A stretch of DNA of 64,000 nucleotides from Vibrio bivalvicida (GTDB taxonomy: Bacteria; Pseudomonadota; Gammaproteobacteria; Enterobacterales; Vibrionaceae): assembly GCF_001399455.2 (NCBI RefSeq), contig NZ_LLEI02000075.1:124001-188000 (forward strand), read 5' to 3'. A program made the position numbers and the translations under genes. The notes under the pieces are model-generated. The model ran no database searches. It was not told where the DNA came from and saw nothing but the letters and a program-made list of their open reading frames with translations. Positions 46,957 to 56,339 of the stretch are shown one piece after another (the stretch's first letter is position 1; every line of letters starts with the position of its first letter).

Positions 46957-47403
46957 TTAAGCTCTATCTTGGCGGACAAAATCAGGGTTTTCATTGTACG
47001 GTTTCAGCTCTACCGTATTCCCCTCCGGATCTTGGATATAGAGCGAGCGCCCGTAACCTTGCGCGCCATATCGCTCCGTGAAGTTTGGTGTCTGTATCCC
47101 ATTTTGGCTTAAGTATTCAATGAGTTCATTTTCGTTAAAGGCTGATACCTGAAGACAGAAATGGTCAATGTTTCTACCATTTTGCTGTGGCGCTTTGCCC
47201 CCCATTCGACCCAGTTCACTATCGACTGTCACGATGTCAATTAATGCGCTCCCCGCTCTGAGTTGGGTAAGCCCAATATCGAGCTTTTCTCGTTCAATCA
47301 CGCAGCCAAGAATGTCTTGATAAAAGCGCAGCATATTATTGAACTGGCTAGTTCGCAGCACAATATGATCGAGTGCGATGATATTGATAGGCCGTTTACT
47401 CAT
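46957..47403 (-). CDS. VOC-family (glyoxalase-like) protein
   Basis: A 148-residue vicinal-oxygen-chelate protein. Two paired betaalphabetabetabeta modules are visible: LDHIVLRTSQFNNMLRFYQDILGC, then NIDHFCLQVSAF and YIQDPEGNTVELKPY. Candidate metal ligands are the His in LDHIV, the His in IDHFC and the Glu in TVELKPY, a glyoxalase/dioxygenase layout. The substrate is unknown. Single gene, convergent with the subtilase. Confidence 0.82.
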   Translation of the reverse strand: MSKRPINIIALDHIVLRTSQFNNMLRFYQDILGCVIEREKLDIGLTQLRAGSALIDIVTVDSELGRMGGKAPQQNGRNIDHFCLQVSAFNENELIEYLSQNGIQTPNFTERYGAQGYGRSLYIQDPEGNTVELKPYNENPDFVRQDRA

Positions 47404-47481
47404 TGATTGCTGCCTCCTCTAAAACAATAAATTTAGTATACGCAGTAGTGGAAGAGGTGATCGATTGAGAAACATAAAAAA

Positions 47482-47501
47482 GGGCGCTAGAAATAGCGCC
47501 C
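47482..47501 (-). terminator. Terminator of the BCCT gene
   Basis: GGGCGCTA (47482-47489) and TAGCGCCC (47494-47501) form an 8-bp stem with a GAAA/TTTC loop. On the minus strand it runs into TTTTTT. Confidence 0.9.
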
Positions 47502-47523
47502 ATTGAGTTTGTCTCGCTTAGAG

Positions 47524-49128
47524 TTAGGCAGTTACTTGTCGAGTCGAGGACTGATAAGCCGGTAGCTCTGAGCGCAAGCCTTTGATCAGGCTGACACACA
47601 TTACGAGTAGGACAAGAGTGAAAGGAAGACCTGTTGCAACAACCCCAGATTGAAGCGCTTGCAATGCCTCTTTACCACCAATCCAAAGCATAACCGCTGC
47701 AATCGAGCCTTCGATACATGCCCAGAAGATACGTTGTGGGACAGGTGCATCAATTTTGCCACCAGCGGTGATACTGTCGATGACTAGGGAGCCAGAATCC
47801 GATGAAGTAATAAAAAATACCAAGATCAATACAATAGAAAGTACTGAAATAATCGAGCTGTATGGTAGTGCATCATAGACATGGAACAACGTCAGTGAGA
47901 TATCAGTTAAGCCGTTTGCGCCAAGCTCACCAACATTATTGACGACTTGGTCTAACGCAATACCACCAAATACCGACATCCAGACAAGAGTCACAACGGT
48001 TGGAATAATGATCACAGCAAACAGGAATTCACGCACCGTTCGGCCTTTCGACACTCGCGCGATAAACATGCCTACAAATGGCGACCAAGATACCCACCAA
48101 GCCCAGTAGAATACAGTCCAGCCGTGCATCCAGTCGATGTCTTCTCGACCATGAGGGGTACTTAGCGGAATGATGTTTTGCGCATAAGCGAGTGTGGTAT
48201 CCCACAGTGATAGCATTGCGGTATCAAAGCTAATGAAAATCACAAATGCCAATAGAGCAAATGCGATCAGCATATTTATGTTACTCAGCAGCTTGACGCC
48301 ACCATCAATACCGCGAACAACTGATAGCACCGCGATAAAGGTCACGAAGGTGATAACAATCATCTGCATGCCAATACCGCCATTAAGACCAAATACATGA
48401 TTGATGCCGCTGGTTGCTTGTTGTGCACCTAAGCCTAAAGAGGTCGCTAAACCAAATAGGGTTGAAAGAACAGCTAGAATATCAATGACATGGCCTAACC
48501 AGCCCCACGCTCTATCACCAAATAGTGGGTAGAAAGCAGAGCGTAGAGAAAGCGGTAGTCCTTTGTTAAAGGCGAAGAAGGCTAAAGATAAAGCTACTAT
48601 CGCATAAATAGCCCAGCCATGAATGCCCCAGTGAAACATGGTAGCACCCATCGCAAGAGACTTTGCTTGTTCGCTATAAGCCTCGGCGTTTAGCGGCATA
48701 CCATACCAGTCGGTAAAGTAGGCGGTTGGCTCAGCAACGCTCCAGAAAAGTAGCCCAATTCCCATACCTGCGGCAAACAGCATGGATAACCATGAAACGG
48801 TCGAATGTTCAGCTTTAGCGCTTTTACCACCAATACGAATCTTGCCTAATGGTGAGAGCAAAAGTGCTATAGCAAACAGAATAAAGAAGTTAGTGGACCA
48901 CATAAAGAAGGAATCAAATTGAGCGATGATGCCGTTTCTTAAACCGTTCAGTGCATCGCGTGCAGTCGCAGGTTCAACAATAAGAAGAGAAAGAAGGCAT
49001 AGGATCACAAGACCAGCGCTAATCCCAAATACTGGATTGTGGATATCGAAGCCCCACTTTTGTACGTTGTCTTGCCCAACTTGATAATCGGTGGTTTCGA
49101 TACTGTATTTTTTTAATGCATTTTCCAT
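47524..49128 (-). CDS. BCCT-family osmolyte transporter
   Basis: A 534-residue secondary carrier of the betaine/carnitine/choline family, twelve predicted helices. Signatures are AAGMGIGLLFWSVAEPTAYF, the glycine-rich SLGLGAQQ region, and the WTVFYWAWWVSWSPFVGMF segment with the conserved tryptophan box followed by ARVSKGRTVREF. The N-terminal 45 residues are hydrophilic. The likely role is uptake of compatible solutes or related quaternary amines; the substrate is not determined. It is isolated, with its own terminator. Confidence 0.9.
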   Translation of the reverse strand: MENALKKYSIETTDYQVGQDNVQKWGFDIHNPVFGISAGLVILCLLSLLIVEPATARDALNGLRNGIIAQFDSFFMWSTNFFILFAIALLLSPLGKIRIGGKSAKAEHSTVSWLSMLFAAGMGIGLLFWSVAEPTAYFTDWYGMPLNAEAYSEQAKSLAMGATMFHWGIHGWAIYAIVALSLAFFAFNKGLPLSLRSAFYPLFGDRAWGWLGHVIDILAVLSTLFGLATSLGLGAQQATSGINHVFGLNGGIGMQMIVITFVTFIAVLSVVRGIDGGVKLLSNINMLIAFALLAFVIFISFDTAMLSLWDTTLAYAQNIIPLSTPHGREDIDWMHGWTVFYWAWWVSWSPFVGMFIARVSKGRTVREFLFAVIIIPTVVTLVWMSVFGGIALDQVVNNVGELGANGLTDISLTLFHVYDALPYSSIISVLSIVLILVFFITSSDSGSLVIDSITAGGKIDAPVPQRIFWACIEGSIAAVMLWIGGKEALQALQSGVVATGLPFTLVLLVMCVSLIKGLRSELPAYQSSTRQVTA

Positions 49129-49546
49129 AAATACAAGGTTTACGTTTTTATAGTGTGCTTAACTTTTTCAAGAAAAACACTAAAACCGCCCTCCATTTGT
49201 TTTGAGTTCAAAGTAATTTTTGCGACGCAACTATAACCTTTAGTGTGACTGACTGCAAATTTGACGCAAAAACGATCGTATCCATCTGCTTTCTTGGTTA
49301 GTTATCTAATGTTTTGATGTGTAAGTTTTCGCTGGTTGTTTGGATGTAGCTAGTGGCAATCAAAGTGTGAGTCACGGGCAAAGAGGAGGAGAACTGTCAC
49401 TAGGTAGTGGCGCCAAGTGGTGAATTTTGTCGAAACAAAAAACGCCTATCTATAAAGATAAGCGCCTTTTAACGTGTAGTTTAGTAAATACAGTGAGCCA
49501 CTCATGGTGAATTTTTAAACGAGTAAACCCTGTCTACCACTAGTGT
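49129..49546. other. Upstream region of the BCCT gene
   Basis: 418 bp, AT-rich, with the BCCT promoter on one side and the manA 3' flank on the other. Apart from the manA terminator at 49437-49464 no gene or clear site is seen. Confidence 0.45.
49437..49464 (-). terminator. Terminator downstream of manA
   Basis: CGCCTATC (49443-49450) and GATAAGCG (49457-49464) form an 8-bp stem with one G-T pair and a 6-nt loop. Read on the minus strand, TTTTTT follows. Confidence 0.8.
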
Positions 49547-50752
49547 CTAGGCATTAAAAGCTCGAGCCACACGACCTTCACTACAGATGGTGTAACGGCC
49601 AACGTAAGCGGGAATGAAAGCTGACTGGCCTTTGGTTAAAGTTAACTGTTCACCCGTTTCTGCATGTAATGTTAAGTCACCATCAATTGGCATTAGAATT
49701 TCGGCACTCGACATTTGAACTTGTTGCTGAGGCGCTTGATAAATAGAGAACTGAAAGTCGTGTACTGGTACAGGGAAATTGTGCTCACAGCCATTTACTT
49801 TAGCTTGTGTGAGCAGAGTGTTTATTGGTTTAGGCACAAAATCCGTGCATTTAACCAACTCTTCTATGTCGATGTGTTTCGGTGTTAGGCCTGCGCGCAG
49901 CACGTTGTCTGAGTTTGCCATAATTTCTAGCCCAGTTCCTTTGATATAGGCATGAGGTGTTCTTGCGCTTAGGAACATAGCTTCGCCTGGTTTTAGAGTC
50001 ACGACATTAAGCAGCAGTGGCGCAAACAAGCCGACATCATTAGGGTACTGCAATGAAAGATCAAAAATTAACTCATAAATAGGGTCCGCTTGATTTGTCG
50101 CTGCGTAGCTCAATAGGTGGCTCAGTGCATTGTTTTTCCGCTCTTTTCGCATTGAAAGCAACTCGACAAAGAACGTACTCAGACCAACTTGATTGGGATT
50201 ACGCTTAAATTGCTCCAAATACTCACTAATTTCAGGAATTTCACACTGCTGAAAAGCTGCAATGATCTCATCAAATGGGCGAAAACCGTTCATTGCTTGG
50301 TAGTCGGTTAATGCGTAAACCAGTTCGGGTTTGTGGTTGGCATCTTTGTAGTTGCGATTAAAAGCATCGAGAGGGACGCCAAGCTTTTGTTCGTTGGCGT
50401 AACCTTGCTCCGCATCTTGTTTATTTGGATGAACCTGGATCGATAGGGCTTTATCGGCAGCAAGAATTTTGAATAAGAAAGGTAAGTCTCCATAGACTTC
50501 AGCGGTAGCTTGAGACAAGCAAGCTATTTGATCATTGTTGATTAAATCAGACAAAGACACGGTCGAATTTTCTTCTTGAATCATGGAGCAACCATTTGGG
50601 TGAGTGCCCATCCAGAGTTCCGCTTGTGGGCGTTGTTCTGAGTTGGCAAAGCCAAACAGATCTTGGATAGCAGTACGACTTCCCCAATCATAGTTTTGGA
50701 TTTTGTTATCCATTTTGAAGAAGTTTTTCGATGAAATAGTGTTCAAATTCAT
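49547..50752 (-). CDS. manA: Mannose-6-phosphate isomerase, class I
   Basis: Zinc enzyme interconverting mannose-6-phosphate and fructose-6-phosphate. The 401-residue product has FKMDNKIQNYDWGSRTAIQ near the N-terminus and metal ligands in LSIQVHPNKQDAEQGYANE and DANHKPELVYAL. The late signature is ARTPHAYIKGTGLEIMANSDNVLRAGLTPK, given here as the central pieces PHAYIKGTGLEIM and SDNVLRAGLTPK. Length is normal. It follows uhpC at 103 bp on the same strand, so it may be induced with the hexose-phosphate uptake genes. Confidence 0.94.
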   Translation of the reverse strand: MNLNTISSKNFFKMDNKIQNYDWGSRTAIQDLFGFANSEQRPQAELWMGTHPNGCSMIQEENSTVSLSDLINNDQIACLSQATAEVYGDLPFLFKILAADKALSIQVHPNKQDAEQGYANEQKLGVPLDAFNRNYKDANHKPELVYALTDYQAMNGFRPFDEIIAAFQQCEIPEISEYLEQFKRNPNQVGLSTFFVELLSMRKERKNNALSHLLSYAATNQADPIYELIFDLSLQYPNDVGLFAPLLLNVVTLKPGEAMFLSARTPHAYIKGTGLEIMANSDNVLRAGLTPKHIDIEELVKCTDFVPKPINTLLTQAKVNGCEHNFPVPVHDFQFSIYQAPQQQVQMSSAEILMPIDGDLTLHAETGEQLTLTKGQSAFIPAYVGRYTICSEGRVARAFNA

Positions 50753-50855
50753 AAATTTTACCCGTAGAAAACCCTCCGAACTGAATCGGAAGCAAAAAGT
50801 GGAGGTTAGGCGGGTGAGGGGTTAGCTCACCCTAGAGTGTGTAGAGCAGCAGTTT

Positions 50856-52196
50856 CTACAATCGAAGTTTGGGAGCGAGAGGTTTGCGTGAAGGTTGTGC
50901 TTGGAGAAATGGCAGCAGCAGTAAGCCAATAACAGCAGCACATACCGAGATAGTGATAAAGAATCCAGTCCAGTTATACTGTTCAAGGATCAACGCTAGT
51001 GGGTAGCCAGACAGTGCTGCCCCCATGTAGGCAAATAAACCGACAAAACCGGTAGCAGCGCCCGCCGAGTCTTTATGGGAGCACTCCGCCGCGGCCATAC
51101 CAATCAACATTTGTGGGCCAAATACAAAGAAGCCAATAGAGAAGAGCCCCGCTGCTTGGAAGGCGAAGTTGGTCAAGGGCATCAGCCACAAGGCGGCAAC
51201 AGACAGAAAAATACCCGCAGCAAACAGAAGGTTCATAGGGCCGCGATTTCCGCCAAACAATTTATCTGACCCCCAACCAGCGACAAGAGAACCAACAAAA
51301 CCGCCAATTTCGAACATAGACAACGCGGCGTTGGCATTGATCAGGCTGTAATGGTGTTGCTCTGTTAAGTATAGGTTTCCCCAATCGTTAATCGCAGTGC
51401 GAACGATGTAAACCAATACGTAACTAAAGGCGAGTAACCAGATGTATTTGTTATTAAAGACATAAAGTTTGAGGATTTCTCGATAGCTTAACCCCTGACC
51501 ATGATTCTCCTGGGCCAGCTCCAGAGCATCATTTCGCCATTGACCAACGGTCGGCAGGCCTTGTGTGGTTGGTTTATCTCTTAAGCGCCAACAGACAATC
51601 ACGCCGAGAATTACGCCAATAACACCAGGAATGATAAAGCCTTCACGCCAGCTATAGTGAAGGGTGAGAAAGCCAACGAGCAAAGGAATCAGCGCCCCGC
51701 CGACGTTGTGGGCCGTATTCCAAATGGCCCATAGAAAGCCGCGTTCAGAACGTGAATACCAGGTGGTGAGGAGCTTAGAGCATGATGGCCACCCCCACCC
51801 CTGAAACCAGGCATTTATAACCCACAGTGCGGCCAAGGCCACCAATGAACTTGAAAAGCCAAATGCAATGTTGATCAAGCCGGATGCAACAAGACCGACA
51901 CCCATAAAGAAACGAGGGTTAGAGCGGTCGGATATGGTGCCGGAAATAAACTTAGACAAACCGTAAGTAATGTAGAAAAGCGTGCCAATTAAACCGATGT
52001 CACCTTTGTCTAAGCCAAGGTCGACTATCATCGCAGGTGCGGCATAGTTAAAGGTTTTGCGCGTAAAGTAAAATCCGGCGTAGCCCAAATACATGCCAAG
52101 CATGATGTGCAGTCGCCAGTATCGATAACGCCCATCGACTTCAATTTTGCTAAGCGGTGCTTGCGTATAGCGTGGAGATTGAAATAAGCCAAACAT
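50856..52196 (-). CDS. uhpC: UhpC, hexose-phosphate sensor (MFS fold)
   Basis: Membrane sensor homologous to the UhpT carrier. In E. coli it detects external glucose-6-phosphate and activates UhpB. The 446 residues contain twelve helices with GYAGFYFTRKTFNYAAPAM, IWNTAHNVGGALIP and the C-terminal VFGPQMLIGMAAAE motif of organophosphate:phosphate antiporters. It starts 6 bp after the uhpB stop. Paralogous to uhpT in this window, but adjacency to uhpB marks it as the sensor. Confidence 0.88.
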   Translation of the reverse strand: MFGLFQSPRYTQAPLSKIEVDGRYRYWRLHIMLGMYLGYAGFYFTRKTFNYAAPAMIVDLGLDKGDIGLIGTLFYITYGLSKFISGTISDRSNPRFFMGVGLVASGLINIAFGFSSSLVALAALWVINAWFQGWGWPSCSKLLTTWYSRSERGFLWAIWNTAHNVGGALIPLLVGFLTLHYSWREGFIIPGVIGVILGVIVCWRLRDKPTTQGLPTVGQWRNDALELAQENHGQGLSYREILKLYVFNNKYIWLLAFSYVLVYIVRTAINDWGNLYLTEQHHYSLINANAALSMFEIGGFVGSLVAGWGSDKLFGGNRGPMNLLFAAGIFLSVAALWLMPLTNFAFQAAGLFSIGFFVFGPQMLIGMAAAECSHKDSAGAATGFVGLFAYMGAALSGYPLALILEQYNWTGFFITISVCAAVIGLLLLPFLQAQPSRKPLAPKLRL

Positions 52197-52201
52197 GCCC
52201 G

Positions 52202-53701
52202 TTATACCTTAGGTAGGGTGAAGGCAATTTGTGTGCCTTCTACATGATCGTTAAGAGAATAGATAAACATCTTTCCCCCCAATGCATGAACGCGCTCTTG
52301 CATACCACGTATGCCCATTCCTTTCATACACTCTTCGGTTTTAAAGCCGACACCATTGTCTGCAATGTTGAGCGATAGCTGCTCATCGATATATAGCTCG
52401 ATAATGATGGATGTAGCGTTGGCGTATTTAGCGGCGTTATTGAGTGTTTCCTGGCATAGGCGAAACAGAGTAACTTTGAGCGTGTCACTTAATGATTCAT
52501 AGTCACCATTCCAATCAAGTACCACTCGTGTGCCGTGGTTGTCGAACTCCATCTCACGAGTCAGTTGCTGCACGGATTCTTTGAGATCTAAGTCATCAAG
52601 CATTTTTGGTCTTAGTTTGCTGAGCAGGTTTTTAGTCGTGTCATAGACATTGAGAGAAAGGCTTTCAATCGTATTCGCACAGCGAGTATTCATTTCTGCG
52701 TTATCAATGCGCTTAATGATGCTTGCTTGTGTTCGAATTGCGGTAATGTTCTGGCCGATTTCGTCATGAAGTTCTCTGGCGATATCTTTTCGTACCGACT
52801 CTTCTGCTTGAATCAGTTGGCGAGACAAGGTCTGATTGCGAGACAACTCCCCCCGCAATTTGTGATTAAGGTCTTTCTGTTTTTGCACCGCTAAACCAAG
52901 CATGATTCCGGTCAGGGTTTGCGCCGAGAGAGATAAAAGCAGATCCGTTATTTCTAAGTTAGATACGCCACTGCGAGCAGCGATAAGGGCGATACTGTTT
53001 AACATGGTCGCTAGGAATGCACCTTGCCAACCGTAACGCAGAGCCAGAACAATGATAGGAATGGCCATACAGAAAGGAGCAAAGCGTTTAAGCTCATCGG
53101 GCAAACTGGTTTGAATTAAAATACTGGCAATTAAGAGCACGGTGTAAAGCACAATATGGCGGACTTTGAACTCAATATTATTGGCTAACAGGTTAGACGT
53201 CAGTGGTGACCAAGGACTTTGAAATAGATAGTTCCAAAGCAGGTAACACATCGGCAAGATCATTAAGCCACCAGCAATACTTGCCAGCCACAGCATATAA
53301 ACAGACTGAACATGAAAGCCTACCGATATAACGTTAATGCACGATGTAACAAGGATTAACACCGCCATCACAGCTAGGTGCTGGTTTTGATCACCGTGGT
53401 AATATTTTTTAGCTAAGTAAACGACAGGGACACTCAAAACACTGGCGACGAGCACCATCAGCCACTGAGGCTGCTCAAGCAATAGCGCCAATGCAACTGT
53501 CAATCCCCATTCGGCAAGGTATACAATCGCCCAGTACTTAGTTCGCGTGTGTAGTGTGATTCCTAAACGTAAAGCAAATGGGAACAGCAAAATAGCCAGC
53601 TCTGCATCATTGACAAAATAGTAGGCGATAACCCACAAGCAAAACCATGCGCAGGCGGTCATGAAAAAGCCACAAATGGAGGTAATGGTGTAGCTACGCA
53701 T
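52202..53701 (-). CDS. uhpB: UhpB, sensor histidine kinase
   Basis: Membrane histidine kinase of the Uhp system, 499 residues. An N-terminal MASE1-like region (about 1-275, eight helices) precedes a HisKA_3 dimerisation segment with the phosphorylated histidine in ARELHDEIGQNITAIRTQA. The HATPase domain has ETLNNAAKYANATS (N box) and NIADNGVGFKTEE (G1 box). Its ATG overlaps the uhpA stop by one base, implying translational coupling. The partners are UhpC (signal) and UhpA (output). Confidence 0.92.
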   Translation of the reverse strand: MRSYTITSICGFFMTACAWFCLWVIAYYFVNDAELAILLFPFALRLGITLHTRTKYWAIVYLAEWGLTVALALLLEQPQWLMVLVASVLSVPVVYLAKKYYHGDQNQHLAVMAVLILVTSCINVISVGFHVQSVYMLWLASIAGGLMILPMCYLLWNYLFQSPWSPLTSNLLANNIEFKVRHIVLYTVLLIASILIQTSLPDELKRFAPFCMAIPIIVLALRYGWQGAFLATMLNSIALIAARSGVSNLEITDLLLSLSAQTLTGIMLGLAVQKQKDLNHKLRGELSRNQTLSRQLIQAEESVRKDIARELHDEIGQNITAIRTQASIIKRIDNAEMNTRCANTIESLSLNVYDTTKNLLSKLRPKMLDDLDLKESVQQLTREMEFDNHGTRVVLDWNGDYESLSDTLKVTLFRLCQETLNNAAKYANATSIIIELYIDEQLSLNIADNGVGFKTEECMKGMGIRGMQERVHALGGKMFIYSLNDHVEGTQIAFTLPKV

Positions 53702-54309
53702 TAAAATGACTCTTGGGTGAACAATTTTGCCAACTCGACGTTGTTCTTTACACCAAGCTTGTCTAAAGCATTTGCTCGATGGACATGTACCGTTTTATGG
53801 CTTAATCCAAGTTCAGTGGCGACAGATTTGACATCTAAGCCACGAGCAAGTAATTGACATACTTCACTTTCTCGGCGTGTGAGCTGAGTGAGTGTTTCGG
53901 CTTTGTCGCTAGGAGTCGCCAGTTTCAAAGCGATATCAGGTGTAAGGTAACAACCACCCGCAGCGCTGGTTTTGACCGCTTGAATCAACTCATCGGGGCC
54001 GCAGCGTTTGCTCAAGTAACCTTTAGCACCAAGCTTGAGCGCTTTTTCTACCATTGCTGGTGAGTCGTGTACACTTAGCATGACACAAGCTATGCCTGAG
54101 GGAATTTCGCTTAGTAGGGTAAGCCCACTTTCGTCTGCCATCGAGATATCGAGAATGACAACATTTGGCTTGCAGGCAGGTAAGCCATTACGAGCTTCTG
54201 CTACTGAGCTAAATTCACCAACAACCTTCATGTCTGTTTCTAAACTCAATAATTGAGCAAATCCAGAACGAACAATGATATGGTCATCTACAAGCGCTAC
54301 GTTAATCAT
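53701..54309 (-). CDS. uhpA: UhpA, NarL/LuxR-type response regulator
   Basis: A 202-residue regulator predicted to activate uhpT. The receiver domain (about 1-120) has LVDDH acidic residues and the phospho-acceptor D54 in VVILDISMADESG, the same position as in E. coli UhpA. The LuxR-type helix-turn-helix is at about 140-197: LTRRESEVCQLLARGLDVKSVA. ATG 54309 begins MINVALVDDH; an upstream in-frame start would add four residues. Located 137 bp after uhpT, with an inverted repeat between. Confidence 0.92.
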   Translation of the reverse strand: MINVALVDDHIIVRSGFAQLLSLETDMKVVGEFSSVAEARNGLPACKPNVVILDISMADESGLTLLSEIPSGIACVMLSVHDSPAMVEKALKLGAKGYLSKRCGPDELIQAVKTSAAGGCYLTPDIALKLATPSDKAETLTQLTRRESEVCQLLARGLDVKSVATELGLSHKTVHVHRANALDKLGVKNNVELAKLFTQESF

Positions 54310-54414
54310 CTTAAATACCAAACTTCAGCAATACACAAACGAAAATGAGCTCCAGTGAGCTCAAAGAAAAACCAGTAATGATACTAAACAGAACAACTAA
54401 AATTAATGATCTTA

Positions 54415-54437
54415 CGCGCTTTGGCTGGCAAAGCGCG
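54415..54437 (-). terminator. Hairpin between uhpT and uhpA
   Basis: CGCGCTTTG (54415-54423) and CAAAGCGCG (54429-54437) form a 9-bp stem with a 5-nt loop. On the minus strand no proper T-run follows directly, so it may trim or attenuate transcription from uhpT into uhpA rather than stop it. Confidence 0.55.
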
Positions 54438-54445
54438 CGAATTAA

Positions 54446-55849
54446 TTAAGATTGGCTTTCGGCTAGTTGAAGCTTTTTCTTGTTTTGGCGGATCTTCTTC
54501 TCTTCTGCAATGGCAACGAAAGCAAGTAGAGTGATACAAATAACCGCTGAGGTATCTAGGGCGGCGAATGTACCTTTCCAACCAGTTAAACCAAAGATCG
54601 GCGTACCATCGGCAATCATACCTAAGCCCAATTTAGCGAAGCTGTCACCGATTAGGTAAGCAAAAGTACCTTTAACACCATCAGCTACACTGATTGCTTT
54701 TTTAGGAACAAAGCCAACAGCAGCGACACCGATAAGAAGCTGCGGACCGAATACCAAGAAGCCAAGTACGAACAGAGAGGCTAAGTACATAAACTCGCTG
54801 GTGGCGTGCTGGTAGAACTCGAGTGAAACAATGATCAAACCAAGCGAGACACAAGCAACCAAAGCGCGACGGCCATTAGCAAGATCAGATAAGTAGCCCC
54901 ACATTAAGGTGCCGACGAGTGCGCCAACTTCAAACAGAGTGAAACCAGAGATTGCCGTTTCTTTTGATAACCCCAGTTCTTGGTATGCGTAAACCGTCGA
55001 CCATTGGTCGATACCGATACGAACGATGTATAGGAAGATGTTGGCGAAGCAAAGTAGCCAGATAACTTTGTTTTTCAGTACGTACTCAACAAAGATCTCT
55101 TTCTTGGTCATTTGATTTTCTTCAGCCGCTTCGTCTTCTTCACTCACTGCTTCATCAAATAGCTCTTCAACTTTACCAAGACCGTACGATTCAGGAGAGT
55201 CGTTACCAAAGCGCATACCGATGAAACCAACGATGATCGCAATGATAGAAGGGAACACGAACATACCAATTACGTGACCGTCGAACAGGTAGTTGGCACC
55301 AAACAGAGCGACACCCGCCGCACCCGCACCACCGACGTTATGCGACATATTCCAAAGGCCTAGATACGAACCACGCTTGTTACGAGGGGTCCATTTAGTG
55401 ATGGTCGAGTAACTCGAAGGGCCACCGGTACTTTGGAAGAAACCGCTCAGAGCGTAGAACGCAACCATTAAGAATAGGCTTGCGCTGCCTCCACCCATGC
55501 TGAAGCTGAAACCAAGCATTGCCAGACCAGAAAGGATCAGCATAAAAGGGAGGAACTGCTTGGTGTTCTTTCCGTCAGCGTAGTAAGAAACCACTGTCTT
55601 ACCAATACCGTAAGTAATCGAGAAGCCAAGGCCGATCAAACCTAATTCTGTCATCGACAAACCGTAAGTTGATATCATGTCGTTTTGCGCGACGTTGAAG
55701 TTCTTACGAATTAGGTACATGGTTAAATAGCCAATAAATACCACTAGGTAAGATTGGATAAAGGGTTTGAACCACATTTTTCTACGCGCTTCGACCGGAA
55801 GGTCTAAGGTAGGCTTCCGGACCTGCTCAAGGAATTTTAACATCGTCAA
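54446..55849 (-). CDS. uhpT: UhpT, hexose-6-phosphate:phosphate antiporter
   Basis: Inner-membrane MFS carrier that imports glucose-, mannose- and fructose-6-phosphate against phosphate. The 467-residue length matches E. coli UhpT. The N-terminal YLTMYLIRKNFNVAQND holds the conserved arginine, IVRIGIDQWSTVYAYQELG the second arginine helix, and VFGPQLLIGVAAVGFVPKKA the late signature. The gene lies upstream of uhpA, unlike uhpABCT in E. coli. A long palindrome lies about 105 bp upstream. Confidence 0.92.
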   Translation of the reverse strand: MTMLKFLEQVRKPTLDLPVEARRKMWFKPFIQSYLVVFIGYLTMYLIRKNFNVAQNDMISTYGLSMTELGLIGLGFSITYGIGKTVVSYYADGKNTKQFLPFMLILSGLAMLGFSFSMGGGSASLFLMVAFYALSGFFQSTGGPSSYSTITKWTPRNKRGSYLGLWNMSHNVGGAGAAGVALFGANYLFDGHVIGMFVFPSIIAIIVGFIGMRFGNDSPESYGLGKVEELFDEAVSEEDEAAEENQMTKKEIFVEYVLKNKVIWLLCFANIFLYIVRIGIDQWSTVYAYQELGLSKETAISGFTLFEVGALVGTLMWGYLSDLANGRRALVACVSLGLIIVSLEFYQHATSEFMYLASLFVLGFLVFGPQLLIGVAAVGFVPKKAISVADGVKGTFAYLIGDSFAKLGLGMIADGTPIFGLTGWKGTFAALDTSAVICITLLAFVAIAEEKKIRQNKKKLQLAESQS

Positions 55850-55953
55850 CTCTCTTGTAATTTGTGTGATGCACAGAGTGCTCTATTTCTATTTTCTAGC
55901 TGCGATTTTATAGAGTAGGTTTGTTAACCACATGAGAGGGCGGCCTAGATCGA

Positions 55954-55970
55954 CTAGGAAAAATTCCTAG
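55954..55970. promoter_or_regulatory. 17-bp palindrome upstream of uhpT (candidate UhpA site)
   Basis: CTAGGAA-AAA-TTCCTAG is a perfect 7-3-7 inverted repeat, about 105 bp before the uhpT ATG. NarL/LuxR-type regulators bind two-fold symmetric sites of this size, so UhpA is the obvious candidate. No second copy was noticed before uhpA. The assignment is inference. Confidence 0.45.
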
Positions 55971-56062
55971 TAACGACTGAATAGCGTAGAAAGCGTGAAA
56001 ATCATCACGTTCTTAGTGAGTGTTTTGTCGGAAGGAATGGAAACTGAACAGATTTCGGCTGA

Positions 56063-56215
56063 GGGATAGTCTCTAAAGCAACAAATCTAGTGTATGCGTA
56101 TCGAAATGGACATGGTGTATTCAGTGATTTTGCCAAATCATTAGCGTGGTTTGAGATTGCTCAGGAAAATGGCGATGAGGATGCCGAAAAAGAAATCCTC
56201 GACGAAATTTGGTAA
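56063..56215 (+). pseudogene. C-terminal remnant of a Sel1-repeat protein
   Basis: An open stretch between an in-frame TGA (56060-56062) and TAA (56213-56215) reads AYRNGHGVFSDFAKSLAWFE then IAQENGDEDAEKEILDEIW. That is one Sel1/TPR-like repeat (YRNGxGV...A..WFxxAxENG) and a tail. No plausible start or upstream repeats remain, so it is the end of a deleted gene rather than a functional one. A terminator follows, as expected at a gene end. Confidence 0.65.
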
Positions 56216-56227
56216 GTATACAAAAAA

Positions 56228-56252
56228 GGCGCTAACTCTAAGAGTTAGCGCC
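56228..56252 (+). terminator. Terminator after the Sel1 remnant
   Basis: GGCGCTAACTCT (56228-56239) and AGAGTTAGCGCC (56241-56252) are perfect 12-base arms with almost no loop, flanked by AAAAAA and TTT. Probably the original terminator of the lost gene. Confidence 0.75.
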
Positions 56253-56255
56253 TTT

Positions 56256-56267
56256 CCAAACGTTTGG
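56256..56267. repeat. Palindrome within the candidate left island end
   Basis: CCAAACGTTTGG is a perfect 12-bp palindrome. The overlapping 11-mer AACGTTTGGTG (56259-56269) recurs in the same orientation at 61263-61273. The pair brackets the island and could be an attachment-site core, although an 11-bp repeat can be chance. Confidence 0.35.
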
Positions 56268-56339
56268 TGGGCTGGCGTAAGTTGATCTTAACTTTTAATG
56301 TATTGATTTTGTTTGTAATTGTCTGGTTTGATTTTAATT

